From: JAGNXB01 sp942490895
Lineage (GTDB): Bacteria; Bacteroidota; Bacteroidia; Chitinophagales; Saprospiraceae
DNA length: 64,000 nt
Direction of reading: 5' to 3'
NCBI GenBank assembly: GCA_942490895.1
Contig: CALNZC010000039.1
Location: 1 to 64,000, forward strand
Below the pieces are notes generated by a model, which searched no databases, had not been told where the DNA came from, and saw nothing but the letters and a program-made list of their open reading frames with translations. The position numbers and the translations under genes were made by a program. Below, piece by piece: positions 13,647 through 22,400 of the stretch. Numbering within the stretch: position 1 is the stretch's first letter; the number at the start of each line of letters is the position of its first letter.

Positions 13647-14741
13647 TCAATCCACTCCGGTCCCCGCATAATGATAATAGGCGGCGCAGGCCCCTTCACT
13701 GGAGACCATCGGCGCGCCCATCGGTTTCTCGGGTGTACACTCTTTGCCAAAGAACGGGCAGTCTCCAGGTTTCATTTTTCCTTTTAGAATAGAGCCGGCC
13801 ATACAGCCATTATTGGTCTCCGCAGTGGTCGGTGCAAGATCGAATTTCTTGCGCGCATCAAATGAAGCAAAGGCATTGTTGACCGAATAGCCACTGGCGG
13901 GTATGGTGCCAATGCCCCGCCACTCCCTATCGGTTACATCAAACACCGAGTGGATGGTTTCCTGTGCATGCTGATTGCCTGTTTCCTGGACGACTCGGGC
14001 GTACTGGTTTTCCAGTTTTGCCTCCCCGGCCTCCAGTTGCCGGACAGCCATGGTGATCCCCTGGAGTAGATCGACAGGTTCAAACCCGGTTACCACGATG
14101 GGGACCTGAAAACGGTCGACAATCGGTTCATATTCCGCCAATCCCATAATGGTGCAGACATGGCCTGCAGCCAGGAAGGCATCGATGGAGGTTTCCGGAT
14201 CACTGAGGATGGCTTCCATGGCGGGGGGGACCAGCACATGGGAGGCTAACACGCTGTAATTGGACAGTCCGAGTTGATGCGCATGAACGACGGACAAGGC
14301 ATTAGCCGGGGCAGTGGTTTCAAACCCGACAGCAAAAAAGATGACTTCCTGATCAGGAAGAGTTTTGGCCAATTGGACGGCTTCCAGCGGAGAGTAGACG
14401 ATCCGAACATCCGCACCACCAGCCTTGGCCTCCAGAAGGCTTTTCTCGGTCCCGGGAACCCGCAGCATATCCCCGAAGGAGCACAGGATGACTCCTTTTT
14501 GTTCCGCGAGAAAGATGGCTTCATCGATCAGACCCAGTGGTGTTACACATACCGGGCAACCCGGGCCATGCACCATCTTGATTTGATCGGGCAGCATTCT
14601 GAGGATGCCGTGTTTGACCAGACTGTGGGTCTGGCCACCACAGATCTCCATGATGGTCCAGTTGCGGGTCACCATCCGATGGAGAGAGTCCAGGTAGCGC
14701 TGGACCAGATCGGGGTCACGGAATTCATGGAGGTATTTCAT
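13647..14741 (-). CDS. hypD: Hydrogenase maturation protein HypD
   Basis: HypD is the iron-sulfur scaffold that, with HypC, carries the Fe(CN)2CO unit before its insertion into the hydrogenase large subunit. The 364-aa product has the hallmark motifs MEICGGQTH (~32-40), GPGCPVCVTP, GFETTAPA, and the C-terminal [4Fe-4S] cysteines around NNGCMAGSILKG, CPFFGKEC and the final EGACAAYY. Its start codon overlaps the hypC stop by one base (TGATG), implying translational coupling. Confidence 0.97.
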   Translation of the reverse strand: MKYLHEFRDPDLVQRYLDSLHRMVTRNWTIMEICGGQTHSLVKHGILRMLPDQIKMVHGPGCPVCVTPLGLIDEAIFLAEQKGVILCSFGDMLRVPGTEKSLLEAKAGGADVRIVYSPLEAVQLAKTLPDQEVIFFAVGFETTAPANALSVVHAHQLGLSNYSVLASHVLVPPAMEAILSDPETSIDAFLAAGHVCTIMGLAEYEPIVDRFQVPIVVTGFEPVDLLQGITMAVRQLEAGEAKLENQYARVVQETGNQHAQETIHSVFDVTDREWRGIGTIPASGYSVNNAFASFDARKKFDLAPTTAETNNGCMAGSILKGKMKPGDCPFFGKECTPEKPMGAPMVSSEGACAAYYHYAGTGVD

Positions 14742-15022
14742 CAGACTTTGGGTTGTGACCGATCAGGTAAACCATTTGGTCCGAGGTCTTCCAGTTCACC
14801 GATCTGTTGTAAATAGCGGAAGGTTTCCAACGCCTCTGCCTCGTCCACGATCTGCAAGGCTACACCGACATGGACCAGCAAGTAATCCCCCGGCTTTGCT
14901 TCCGGGGTCATGGACAGATTGACCTCCTTGATGATTCCACCAAAGGAGACCCTGCCCATGCGAAAGACATCATCCAGTTGAGCAGTGATCGATTCGAGTT
15001 TTCCGGGTATTGCCAGGCACAT
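14741..15022 (-). CDS. hypC: Hydrogenase maturation chaperone HypC
   Basis: Small chaperone that shuttles the iron-ligand unit from HypD to the large-subunit precursor. The 93-aa product starts MCLAIPGK; the second-position cysteine is the essential residue of the family. It is slightly longer than usual at the C-terminus. It is 12 bp downstream of hypF and overlaps hypD, so hypF-C-D form one transcription unit. Confidence 0.97.
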   Translation of the reverse strand: MCLAIPGKLESITAQLDDVFRMGRVSFGGIIKEVNLSMTPEAKPGDYLLVHVGVALQIVDEAEALETFRYLQQIGELEDLGPNGLPDRSQPKV

Positions 15023-15034
15023 GATCAGAGGAGT

Positions 15035-17371
15035 TTAGATAATGGAAGGAATGGCTTTTGAAGAATAGACGTTCGGAAAGTAAAGGCCGTGTTCCTCCTG
15101 CCAGAGTAAAGCGAGTTGTCCTAGTGGGATATTTTCATCATTGGGCGACAATTGCCGATGTCGAAGTATGGTAAATTCGCGGCCCAACTGTGATTCAACC
15201 ATTTGGGTGAGCAGGGCATTTTGCCATACCCCGCCACTCATGGCGATACATTCTGCCTGTGTTGCCCGGGCTACCTGGCCAATCATGTCAACCAGACTGG
15301 CGTGGAAGGCTGCAGCGATCTCTGAAGTTTTTCGGCCTCTAGCTTTGTCTGCCAGGATGGAACGGATCAGTGGCGTCCAATCGATCGGTCCTTTGGTTGA
15401 ATAAGCCAGAGGGTAGGGTAAGGTGTCAGGAGCCCGGGAGGCCTCTGTCTCCAGTAGCATGGCTGCCTGGCCTTCAAATGATTGCCGCAAGCAAAGGCCG
15501 AGGAGCGCGGAAACGCCATCAAACAACCTGCCGACACTAGAGGTCATGATCTCGGTTTCACTGCCGATGATCTGTGTGTACAAGCGCCATTCCTGGTCCG
15601 AAAAATAGTTGCGGGTCACCTCTTCCAGAGAACAGGTACTCGACAGAGCCAGAGCTGCAAGTCGTGGTTCGCGTGCCATTTTATCTCCTAAGAGAAGGGG
15701 GAAGGGGCTGATATGCGCATGGCGGATATAGTCGGTTCCCTTGCGAAGAAAAAACTCTCCACCCCAGATGGATTGATCATAGCCCAGTCCGGCTCCATCC
15801 CAAATGACTCCGAGTATTGGACGGGGATCATCCAGAAGCTGATGTTCAGCCAACACTGAAGCGAAGTGAGCCAGATGATGTGCGTAAGCACGATGCTCTA
15901 TGCCATAGGTCTGAGCGAGCATTTCACCCCATCGCGTTGTAAAGTAATCCGGATGGCGGTCGGTCAGGATTACTTTTGGCGACGCTTCCAGGATGGACAA
16001 CATGTGATCCGCAACCTGCTTGTAACGTTCCTGGGATTCGTAAGCGTCGAGACTGCCGAGGAATTGACTGATATGAGTATACCCTTTGCGTTGGATGGCC
16101 AAGGCTCCTTTCATATGTGCACCCAGAGCGACCACCTCCTGATCCCAATGGTCAAATGCTTTATGGATATAAGCGGGTGCGAGCCCGCGTGACCGCCGCA
16201 AAACGAGAGGCGCATCGGAAGTGGTCAATAGCCGCATCACGCTGTCATCCTGGGGGACAACGATCTCCCGGTCATTATGGATAAAATGATCAGCAATATC
16301 TCCCAGCCCGGATTGGGCATCCGCTTCGGTGATCAGAATAGGCAGCCCACTGACATTCCCGCTGGTGGAAATGATTGGATGCGGAAACGCCCTGAGTATT
16401 TCCACAAAAAGCGGCGTATACGGCAGCATGACGCCGATCTGATCCAGCGCGGGTGCGATGTCATCGGTAGCAATTCCCGAAGCCGGGTGTTCCCGTAGCG
16501 GCAGCAGAAGGATAGGTGCTTCCGGGCTTTCCAGAATCTCCTGGGCATACAGCGACAAGTTGACGTCTTTTTCCAACATTGCCGCATGGGGATACATCAC
16601 AGCCAGGGGCTTGTCGGGTCGGTGTTTTCGTTGGCGTAAGGTTTGAATGGCTGCAGAATTGCGGGCATCGGCCATCAACAGGTAACCTCCGATCCCTTTG
16701 ACTGCCAGGATCTGGCCAGCTTCCAGCGCGGTGGCGGCATGCTGGATGATCTGATCGGGTGAAACATGCTGCGTGCCAGGGGTCATGGCCTCCTCCGTGA
16801 GCTGGATGGCACAATTCGGACAGGAATTCGTTTGAGAATAGGATCGCTGATCGGCCGGATCGAGGTACTCTGCCTTGCAGGCAGGGCACATCCGCAGGTC
16901 GGCCATGGTCGTGCGTTCCCGGTCATAAGGAAGCGCCCGGGTAATACTGTATCGGGGTCCGCAATGCAAGCAGGTGGTAAAGGCATACCCCCACCGTCGT
17001 TCACCGGTGGTCATCATTTCTTTTCGACAAGATGGACAGATGCCCCGGTCCGGAGCCAGGATCAGATCGGCATCTGCCTCTTCCTCACTCTCCCGGATAT
17101 GAAAAGAGTGGAACGACATATCCTGAACTGGGGTAATAATGGTTTCCAAGACACGAGCATAGTGGGGGAGCTGCGACTGAATGGCTTTTACCCGATGGTC
17201 GACCTCTGAACGGCTTCCCTGCAGATAGAGATGAACGCCATCTTTTCCATTGCTGACCCATCCCAGCCAACCGGATTCTTGAGCGAGCTGGTAGACCAAA
17301 GGCCGAAAGCCGACACCCTGTACCTGCCCGCGAAAATGAATATGATATTGTTCGGGATCGTTCATAGTCAT
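15035..17371 (-). CDS. hypF: Carbamoyltransferase HypF
   Basis: HypF converts carbamoyl phosphate to carbamoyl-AMP and transfers the carbamoyl group to HypE's C-terminal cysteine, the source of the CN ligands. The 778-aa product has the expected order: N-terminal acylphosphatase domain (VQGVGFRPLVY, ~16-26), two zinc-finger CxxC-X18-CxxC units (CPSC/CLHC and CPAC/CPNC), a YrdC-like domain (KGIGGYLLM, STSGNVSG) and a Kae1-like C-terminal domain (HHLAH, GVIWDGAGLG, SGGVWQN). Length is normal. It lies ~500 bp from hypB, so it may have its own promoter. Confidence 0.97.
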   Translation of the reverse strand: MTMNDPEQYHIHFRGQVQGVGFRPLVYQLAQESGWLGWVSNGKDGVHLYLQGSRSEVDHRVKAIQSQLPHYARVLETIITPVQDMSFHSFHIRESEEEADADLILAPDRGICPSCRKEMMTTGERRWGYAFTTCLHCGPRYSITRALPYDRERTTMADLRMCPACKAEYLDPADQRSYSQTNSCPNCAIQLTEEAMTPGTQHVSPDQIIQHAATALEAGQILAVKGIGGYLLMADARNSAAIQTLRQRKHRPDKPLAVMYPHAAMLEKDVNLSLYAQEILESPEAPILLLPLREHPASGIATDDIAPALDQIGVMLPYTPLFVEILRAFPHPIISTSGNVSGLPILITEADAQSGLGDIADHFIHNDREIVVPQDDSVMRLLTTSDAPLVLRRSRGLAPAYIHKAFDHWDQEVVALGAHMKGALAIQRKGYTHISQFLGSLDAYESQERYKQVADHMLSILEASPKVILTDRHPDYFTTRWGEMLAQTYGIEHRAYAHHLAHFASVLAEHQLLDDPRPILGVIWDGAGLGYDQSIWGGEFFLRKGTDYIRHAHISPFPLLLGDKMAREPRLAALALSSTCSLEEVTRNYFSDQEWRLYTQIIGSETEIMTSSVGRLFDGVSALLGLCLRQSFEGQAAMLLETEASRAPDTLPYPLAYSTKGPIDWTPLIRSILADKARGRKTSEIAAAFHASLVDMIGQVARATQAECIAMSGGVWQNALLTQMVESQLGREFTILRHRQLSPNDENIPLGQLALLWQEEHGLYFPNVYSSKAIPSII

Positions 17372-17875
17372 GGATCAAATTCAATCTGAAAGACATTTGG
17401 GTCGGGGAAAAGGAAGAAATTCTGCACATCAAATCCCAAAACACAAATAAGCTCCAAATTCCAAATTATGAAATCAAAAATGAATTCCAATTGGACTACG
17501 AAGCCACTAGGAGCTTATTCATGATAATGCTCTCATTTCTTCCGCTTTCCGTTTTTACCACTGAGGACACAGAGTTTTTAATCATATTTTCTACTCCTCA
17601 CTCTCTACTTTCTGCTTTCCACCTTCCCATTTTCTGATACCTCACTTTCTGACGGCATGTACACAGCTTCGTTCTTGTTTGTCATACGTTCTCTTGCGCC
17701 CCTTCAGGGCTTTATCATTGAGTTCATCTTTTTGGTTGGGCGTGGCCCAACCCTGCGATATTACGCCCCTTCAGGGCTCCCATCCAGATTAATCTGGGGG
17801 GTATTTAAAACTGGACTTCCGCTTTCCGAATACTGCATACCGCATACCGCATACCGAACACCAAACACCGGTTCG
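17372..17875. repeat. Repeat-rich spacer between hypF and hypB
   Basis: No gene seen. It contains A/C-rich motifs (17420-17480), ACCACTGAGGACACAGAG (~17560), two copies of CGCCCCTTCAGGGCT (17697-17711 and 17764-17778) bracketing a perfect hairpin GGTTGGGC-GTG-GCCCAACC (17734-17752), and a 7-nt tract of CATACCG/GAACACC type (~17828-17870) just after the hypB stop. These resemble dispersed intergenic repeats. Confidence 0.6.
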
Positions 17876-18643
17876 TTATAAACTCACTTCTACACTTGCC
17901 TTTTCCTTCAACCAGGAATACCATTCTTCCATGCCTTGTCCAGAGGTTGCGGATACCTGGATAAAGGTGTCAATATGACTGACCTGGCGGGCATATTCGA
18001 TCATTTTGTCAACATGAAAATTGACATAAGGGAGGAGGTCGATTTTATTGATGAGGCACAGGTCTGCCGAATGAAACATGTCCGGGTACTTGAGTGGTTT
18101 GTCATCGCCTTCCGTGACGGAAATAATGATGACTCTGGCGGATTCGCCCAGGTCAAACATGGCCGGACAAACCAGATTGCCCACATTTTCTATAAATAAA
18201 AAAGCATCCTGCGTCGGCTTGAGATGTTTGATGGAGGCATTGACCATCTCGGCATCCAGGTGGCATCCTTTGCCCGTATTGATCTGGACAACGGGTGCAC
18301 CGGTCGCTTTGATCCGGTCGGCATCACAGCTGGTCTGCTGGTCGCCTTCGATCACAAAACAGGGCGTATCGGGGAGCAGGTCTGCCAGGGTGCGCTCCAG
18401 TAGGGTCGTTTTACCGGATCCCGGAGAACTCACCAGATTGAGCGCCGTAATTCCCCGGGCTTCAAAGAAGCCGCGATTACGTTCAGCCAGGAGTTGATTT
18501 TTATGAAGAATATCCTGTTCCAGCGTGATCACCCTGCTGTCTTTTGCATGGTGTTCATGTCCAGCGGAGGAATGCTCATGTGTTTGGCCTTCTTGTCCGT
18601 GGATATGGTGGCCATTGCCGTTACATCCGCATGTGATACACAT
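17876..18643 (-). CDS. hypB: Hydrogenase nickel-insertion GTPase HypB
   Basis: GTPase that, with HypA, delivers nickel to the hydrogenase large subunit. The 255-aa product has the N-terminal nickel site CxxCGC (MCITCGCNG), a short histidine-rich stretch (HH, HEH, HEHH, residues ~12-32) that may store nickel, a Walker A SPGSGKTT (73-80), the dimer-site motif TGKGCHLDAEM and the G-domain NKID. It lies 16 bp downstream of hypA. Confidence 0.97.
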   Translation of the reverse strand: MCITCGCNGNGHHIHGQEGQTHEHSSAGHEHHAKDSRVITLEQDILHKNQLLAERNRGFFEARGITALNLVSSPGSGKTTLLERTLADLLPDTPCFVIEGDQQTSCDADRIKATGAPVVQINTGKGCHLDAEMVNASIKHLKPTQDAFLFIENVGNLVCPAMFDLGESARVIIISVTEGDDKPLKYPDMFHSADLCLINKIDLLPYVNFHVDKMIEYARQVSHIDTFIQVSATSGQGMEEWYSWLKEKASVEVSL

Positions 18644-18659
18644 GGTGAGTTGGTTTAGG

Positions 18660-19001
18660 TTAATGAACAGTCAATGCATGTACCCGTAATTCCTTTCCAT
18701 GGACGACCTCCGTGAAAGGACTGGAACAGAAAGGGCAAAATTCATGTAGTGCCTGGATGGGAAACTGTGTATTGCATTCCATGCACCGGGCTTCCCCGGG
18801 AACGTGGTTGATCGCTTTGGTGGCCCGTGAGAGAACACTATCTTTTACTGCTTCGGACCAGGCAAAATCCAGAGCCAGTAATTCGATCCCGGCCAGTTGG
18901 CCGATCTCCAATTCGATGTGCTCCACCTCCCGGGCACCAGCTTTTTCGACAGCTTCCCGGGCGATATCCACAATGCTCATGGCAATGGACAATTCATGCA
19001 T
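18660..19001 (-). CDS. hypA: Hydrogenase nickel-insertion protein HypA
   Basis: Nickel metallochaperone partner of HypB. The start at 19001 gives the invariant N-terminus MHELS, whose His2 binds nickel. The frame is open further upstream (to 19142), but that extension is dissimilar to HypA and overlaps the next gene. The 113-aa product has the zinc site CMEC (~74-77) and CPFC (~91-94). It follows the small membrane-protein gene by 10 bp. Confidence 0.96.
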   Translation of the reverse strand: MHELSIAMSIVDIAREAVEKAGAREVEHIELEIGQLAGIELLALDFAWSEAVKDSVLSRATKAINHVPGEARCMECNTQFPIQALHEFCPFCSSPFTEVVHGKELRVHALTVH

Positions 19002-19011
19002 TTTCTGAAAA

Positions 19012-19215
19012 TCAGATGTCTTTATTGATCTTCTTGACCGCTTTGACTTGGGAGAACAGGATGACCCCGACGATGATCGCCAATACCAATGGAATGGCAT
19101 GTTCAGCATTGATCGTATAGTGGAGGATGGACCAGCCGTCATCTACCCCATGTCCTGGATGTGCCTGGATCAATCCGGGCAGGAATAAGGCGATAAAAAA
19201 AATGAGCTTTTTCAT
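19012..19215 (-). CDS. Small membrane protein with AHPGHG motif, first gene of the hyp cluster
   Basis: 67 aa: a signal-like hydrophobic N-terminus (MKKLIFFIALFLPGLIQA), then HPGHG directly after the likely cleavage site, a short polar part with two more histidines, one membrane helix (AIPLVLAIIVGVILFS) and a basic tail. HPGH after a signal peptide is characteristic of HupE/UreJ nickel permeases, but this protein is far shorter. It may be a reduced relative or an independent metal-binding membrane peptide. It sits between the divergent hydrogenase promoter and hypA (10 bp gap). No function can be assigned. Confidence 0.8.
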   Translation of the reverse strand: MKKLIFFIALFLPGLIQAHPGHGVDDGWSILHYTINAEHAIPLVLAIIVGVILFSQVKAVKKINKDI

Positions 19216-19265
19216 AGGAAGCGCAATTTGAGAGGGAAGTTAGGTTGTCACTCCTTTTTGTGTTT

Positions 19266-19279
19266 ATGATGTAGATCAT
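19266..19279. promoter_or_regulatory. CRP/FNR-like palindrome in the divergent hydrogenase promoter region
   Basis: ATGAT-GTAG-ATCAT: perfect 5-bp arms with a 4-bp spacer, close to the FNR consensus TTGAT-N4-ATCAA. It lies 51 bp from the minus-strand small gene and ~99 bp upstream of the hydrogenase small subunit, so it could serve both directions. Regulatory role is inference. Confidence 0.5.
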
Positions 19280-19377
19280 TTTTCAATATGATGACGGTCA
19301 GTTAGTTGTAATAGAATAGAAGTTTACATTAGGCCATTCTTTTTTGCCGAAACAATCACCTGCAAAATGTTCTAGGT

Positions 19378-20502
19378 ATGATCCAGGCACCTCCAACCAA
19401 GACACGCCCCACCTATTTTGAAGAGCTTCAAGCCAGGGGGCATTCCCGACGGGATTTTATGAAAGTGTGTACGAGCCTGGCGGCATATATGGGATTGGAG
19501 GCGAGCGGGGTGGCGCAGATCGCCAAGGCGATGGAAACACAACCACGTCTCCCGGTGATCTGGTTACATTTTCAGGAATGTACCTGCTGCAGTGAATCCT
19601 TTATTCGCTCTTCTCACCCCATCGTATCCGATATCATCCTCGATCAAGTATCACTGGACTATACAGAGACGCTGATGGCTGCTTCCGGGCATGCCGCAGA
19701 AGCGGCGATGCACAAGACCATGGAAGACCATTATGGTGAATATATCCTCTGTGTAGAAGGGTCGGTACCCACTGGAGAGGATGGTGCATATTGCTGCATT
19801 GGAGGCAAATCTGCCGAGCAGATCCTGCAGGAGACGGCAGCGGGTGCCAAGGCGATCATTGCCTGGGGTTCTTGTGCATGTAATGGGTGCGTTCAGGCAG
19901 CCAAACCCAATCCGACCCACGCCACACCGATCCATAAACTGGTCAGTGGAAAGCCGATCATTCGTGTTCCCGGCTGCCCACCCATCGGTGAAGTCATGGC
20001 TGGAGTGATCGTTCATGTGGTCACTTTCGGCACCCTCCCTGAGCTGGATGGGGCCGGCCGACCAAAAGCTTTTTACAGCAAGCGCGTTCATGACAGCTGC
20101 TATCGCAGACCGTATTACGATGCCGGTATGTTTGTCGAATCCTTTGATGACGAAAACGCCAAGAAAGGATATTGTCTCTATAAGGTGGGCTGTAAAGGAC
20201 CGAGTACGTATAACTCCTGCGGAATTATTAAATGGAATAATGGTGTCAGCTACCCGATCCAATCTGGTCACGGATGCATCGGTTGCTCGGAAGCCAACTT
20301 CTGGGATGCCGGCCCATTCTATCGGCGGATGCAATCCTTCCCGGGATTTGGCATCGAAAGCAATGCGGACGAGATCGGCCTGGCGGCCGCCGCAGCTACT
20401 GGAATTGGTATTGCGGCTCATGCCATCGGGACCAACCTTCGTAAATCCAAATTGATCAATGATCTGATCACCGAAGGAAGGGAATCAGAACAGGAACTTT
20501 GA
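19378..20502 (+). CDS. hyaA: Uptake [NiFe]-hydrogenase small subunit, oxygen-tolerant type
   Basis: Electron-transferring subunit of a membrane-bound group 1 hydrogenase, exported folded by Tat. The 374-aa product has a Tat motif RRDFMK (24-29). Iron-sulfur ligands are all visible: proximal C68, C71, C166, C200 plus the two supernumerary cysteines C70 and C171 that define the oxygen-tolerant [4Fe-3S] cluster (group 1d); distal H238, C241, C266, C272; medial C281, C300, C303. There is an extra cysteine C168 within CACNGC where Hya/HoxK proteins have serine, and CC at 139-140. A hydrophobic C-terminal segment (LAAAAATGIGIAAHAIG) is the usual membrane anchor. The large-subunit gene begins 24 bp downstream. 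Confidence 0.97.
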   Translation: MIQAPPTKTRPTYFEELQARGHSRRDFMKVCTSLAAYMGLEASGVAQIAKAMETQPRLPVIWLHFQECTCCSESFIRSSHPIVSDIILDQVSLDYTETLMAASGHAAEAAMHKTMEDHYGEYILCVEGSVPTGEDGAYCCIGGKSAEQILQETAAGAKAIIAWGSCACNGCVQAAKPNPTHATPIHKLVSGKPIIRVPGCPPIGEVMAGVIVHVVTFGTLPELDGAGRPKAFYSKRVHDSCYRRPYYDAGMFVESFDDENAKKGYCLYKVGCKGPSTYNSCGIIKWNNGVSYPIQSGHGCIGCSEANFWDAGPFYRRMQSFPGFGIESNADEIGLAAAAATGIGIAAHAIGTNLRKSKLINDLITEGRESEQEL

Positions 20503-20525
20503 ACTTCCTCTAAAGCGAAATAGTC

Positions 20526-22250
20526 ATGGCAGAACGACTGGTCATAGATCCAATCACCCGCATTGAAGGACATTTGCGGGTAGAGGTAGAAATAAAAGAC
20601 GGCAAGGTCACCGAAGCTTACTCAGCCGGGACCATGGTCCGACTATTGGAAGAAATTCTAAAAGGGCGTGACCCCCGGGATGCCTGGGCATTTGTGGGTC
20701 GGGTGTGTGGCGTGTGTACCACTGTCCACTCTCTGGCTTCTGTTCGCGCAGTTGAAGATGCATTGGATATCACCATTCCACCCAATGCTGAATTGGTGCG
20801 TAACCTGATGTTCTGCACCCAGTATATGCATGACCATGTCGTGCATTTTTATCACTTGCATGCTATGGACTGGGTGGATGTGGTGGCGGCATTGAAAGCC
20901 GACCCAAAAGCCACTTCAGAGATCGCTCAATCGATCTCCAACTGGCCCAAGAGTTCTCCTGGATATTTCTCGGATCTACAGAAGCGAATCAAGAAGTTTG
21001 TGGAAAGTGGCCAGCTGGGCATTTTTGCCAACGGCTATTGGGGACATCCAGCCTATAAATTACCACCCGAGATTAATCTGATCGGGTTGGCCCACTATCT
21101 GGAGGCCCTCGAATGGCAAAAGGAAATCGTTAAAGTCCACACCATTTTCGGTGGAAAGAACCCTCACCCCAACTATCTGGTCGGGGGGATGGCTTGTGCC
21201 ATCGGACTGGATGAAGCCAGTGCCATCAATGCAGAACGTCTGGCCTATGTCGGTCAATTATTGAAGGATGCCAAAGATTTTATCAATCAGGTGTACATCC
21301 CTGACCTGCTGGCTGTGGCACCCTATTATCTGGATTGGGGCGCGATCGGTGGAGGATTGGGCAATTTCCTGGTCTATGGAGATATGTCCTCCAATGGATA
21401 TCGGGACACTGCGGGGTATAAATTCCCCAGTGGTGCCATTCTGAACAAGGACCTCAGTCAGGTGTATGAAGTCGACCTGCGGGAGGATGCTCAGGTTCAG
21501 GAATTCATCTCGAATTCCTGGTACTCTTATACCGATGGAAATGAAGTGGGCAAGCACCCATGGAAAGGGGAGACTACCCTGAAGTACACCGGTCCCAAAC
21601 CGCCTTATGAGCACCTGGATTTTGATCAGAAATACAGTTATCTGAAGACACCACGCTGGAAGGGCAATGCCATGGAAGTGGGCCCGCTGGCCCGGGTTCT
21701 GGTCGGCTATGCCCGCGGCCGTGAAGATTATAAAGAGGTAGTGGACAGCACCCTGAGCAAACTGGGGGTACCGGCTACCGCTCTGTTCTCCACCCTGGGT
21801 CGTACGGCGGCCCGTGGACTGGAATCTATCCTGGTTGCCGATTGGGCGCAAGAGTTCTTTGACCAGTTGATCGGAAATATTCGCAATGGCGATACGCGGA
21901 TGGCCAATACAGAAAAGTTTGATCCTAAACACTGGCCGGCAAAGGCCATTGGCGTGGGGCATACCGAAGCGCCACGAGGGGCGTTGGGTCACTGGATCGT
22001 GATTGAAGATCAAAAGATCGCCAACTACCAGTTGGTTGTACCCACTACCTGGAATGGATCCCCACGGGATCATAACGGACAACGGTCCGCCTATGAAGCT
22101 GCACTACTGGATACGCCTGTTGCCGATCCGGAGCAACCCGTTGAGATTTTAAGAACCATTCATTCCTTCGACCCTTGCATGGCCTGTGCCGTCCATCTTT
22201 ATGATGAGGAGGGCAAACATATGAGTCGTGTCAGTGTCCTGGGAGATTGA
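20526..22250 (+). CDS. hyaB: Uptake [NiFe]-hydrogenase large subunit
   Basis: Catalytic subunit oxidising H2 at the Ni-Fe centre in the periplasm. The 574-aa product has the L1 motif RVCGVCTTVH (C61, C64) and L2 motif DPCMACAVH (C551, C554). Residues 558-574 after His557 form the C-terminal tail removed by the maturation protease after nickel insertion. MAERLVIDPITRIEGHLRVE is the classical N-terminus. Length matches group 1d enzymes. It lies in the operon between the small subunit and the cytochrome b gene. Confidence 0.98.
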   Translation: MAERLVIDPITRIEGHLRVEVEIKDGKVTEAYSAGTMVRLLEEILKGRDPRDAWAFVGRVCGVCTTVHSLASVRAVEDALDITIPPNAELVRNLMFCTQYMHDHVVHFYHLHAMDWVDVVAALKADPKATSEIAQSISNWPKSSPGYFSDLQKRIKKFVESGQLGIFANGYWGHPAYKLPPEINLIGLAHYLEALEWQKEIVKVHTIFGGKNPHPNYLVGGMACAIGLDEASAINAERLAYVGQLLKDAKDFINQVYIPDLLAVAPYYLDWGAIGGGLGNFLVYGDMSSNGYRDTAGYKFPSGAILNKDLSQVYEVDLREDAQVQEFISNSWYSYTDGNEVGKHPWKGETTLKYTGPKPPYEHLDFDQKYSYLKTPRWKGNAMEVGPLARVLVGYARGREDYKEVVDSTLSKLGVPATALFSTLGRTAARGLESILVADWAQEFFDQLIGNIRNGDTRMANTEKFDPKHWPAKAIGVGHTEAPRGALGHWIVIEDQKIANYQLVVPTTWNGSPRDHNGQRSAYEAALLDTPVADPEQPVEILRTIHSFDPCMACAVHLYDEEGKHMSRVSVLGD

Positions 22251-22400
22251 ACAGTGCATTTGAGTGAATCGAATTTATGCAGTCGCCCGGGTTGACGTTC
22301 CCTGGTTAAATCCCGTTTAACCATTCATCTCATCCCGAGTTGATCAACAACAGGATATCCCCGGTCGGCTGCTTTTTATCATCTAGGAAAACGGATCATC

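Noticed and set aside
17696..17778. GCGCCCCTTCAGGGCT hairpins as a terminator or riboswitch
   Set aside because: No T run and no aptamer-like architecture; the motif resembles a dispersed intergenic repeat.
19002..19142. N-terminal extension of HypA
   Set aside because: The open frame upstream of 19001 overlaps the small membrane-protein gene and removes the essential MHE N-terminus.
22339..22348. Palindrome GTTGATCAAC before the cytochrome b gene as a third FNR site
   Set aside because: Two TTGAT half-sites overlap with no 4-bp spacer, so it does not fit the CRP/FNR spacing; 10-bp palindromes occur by chance.
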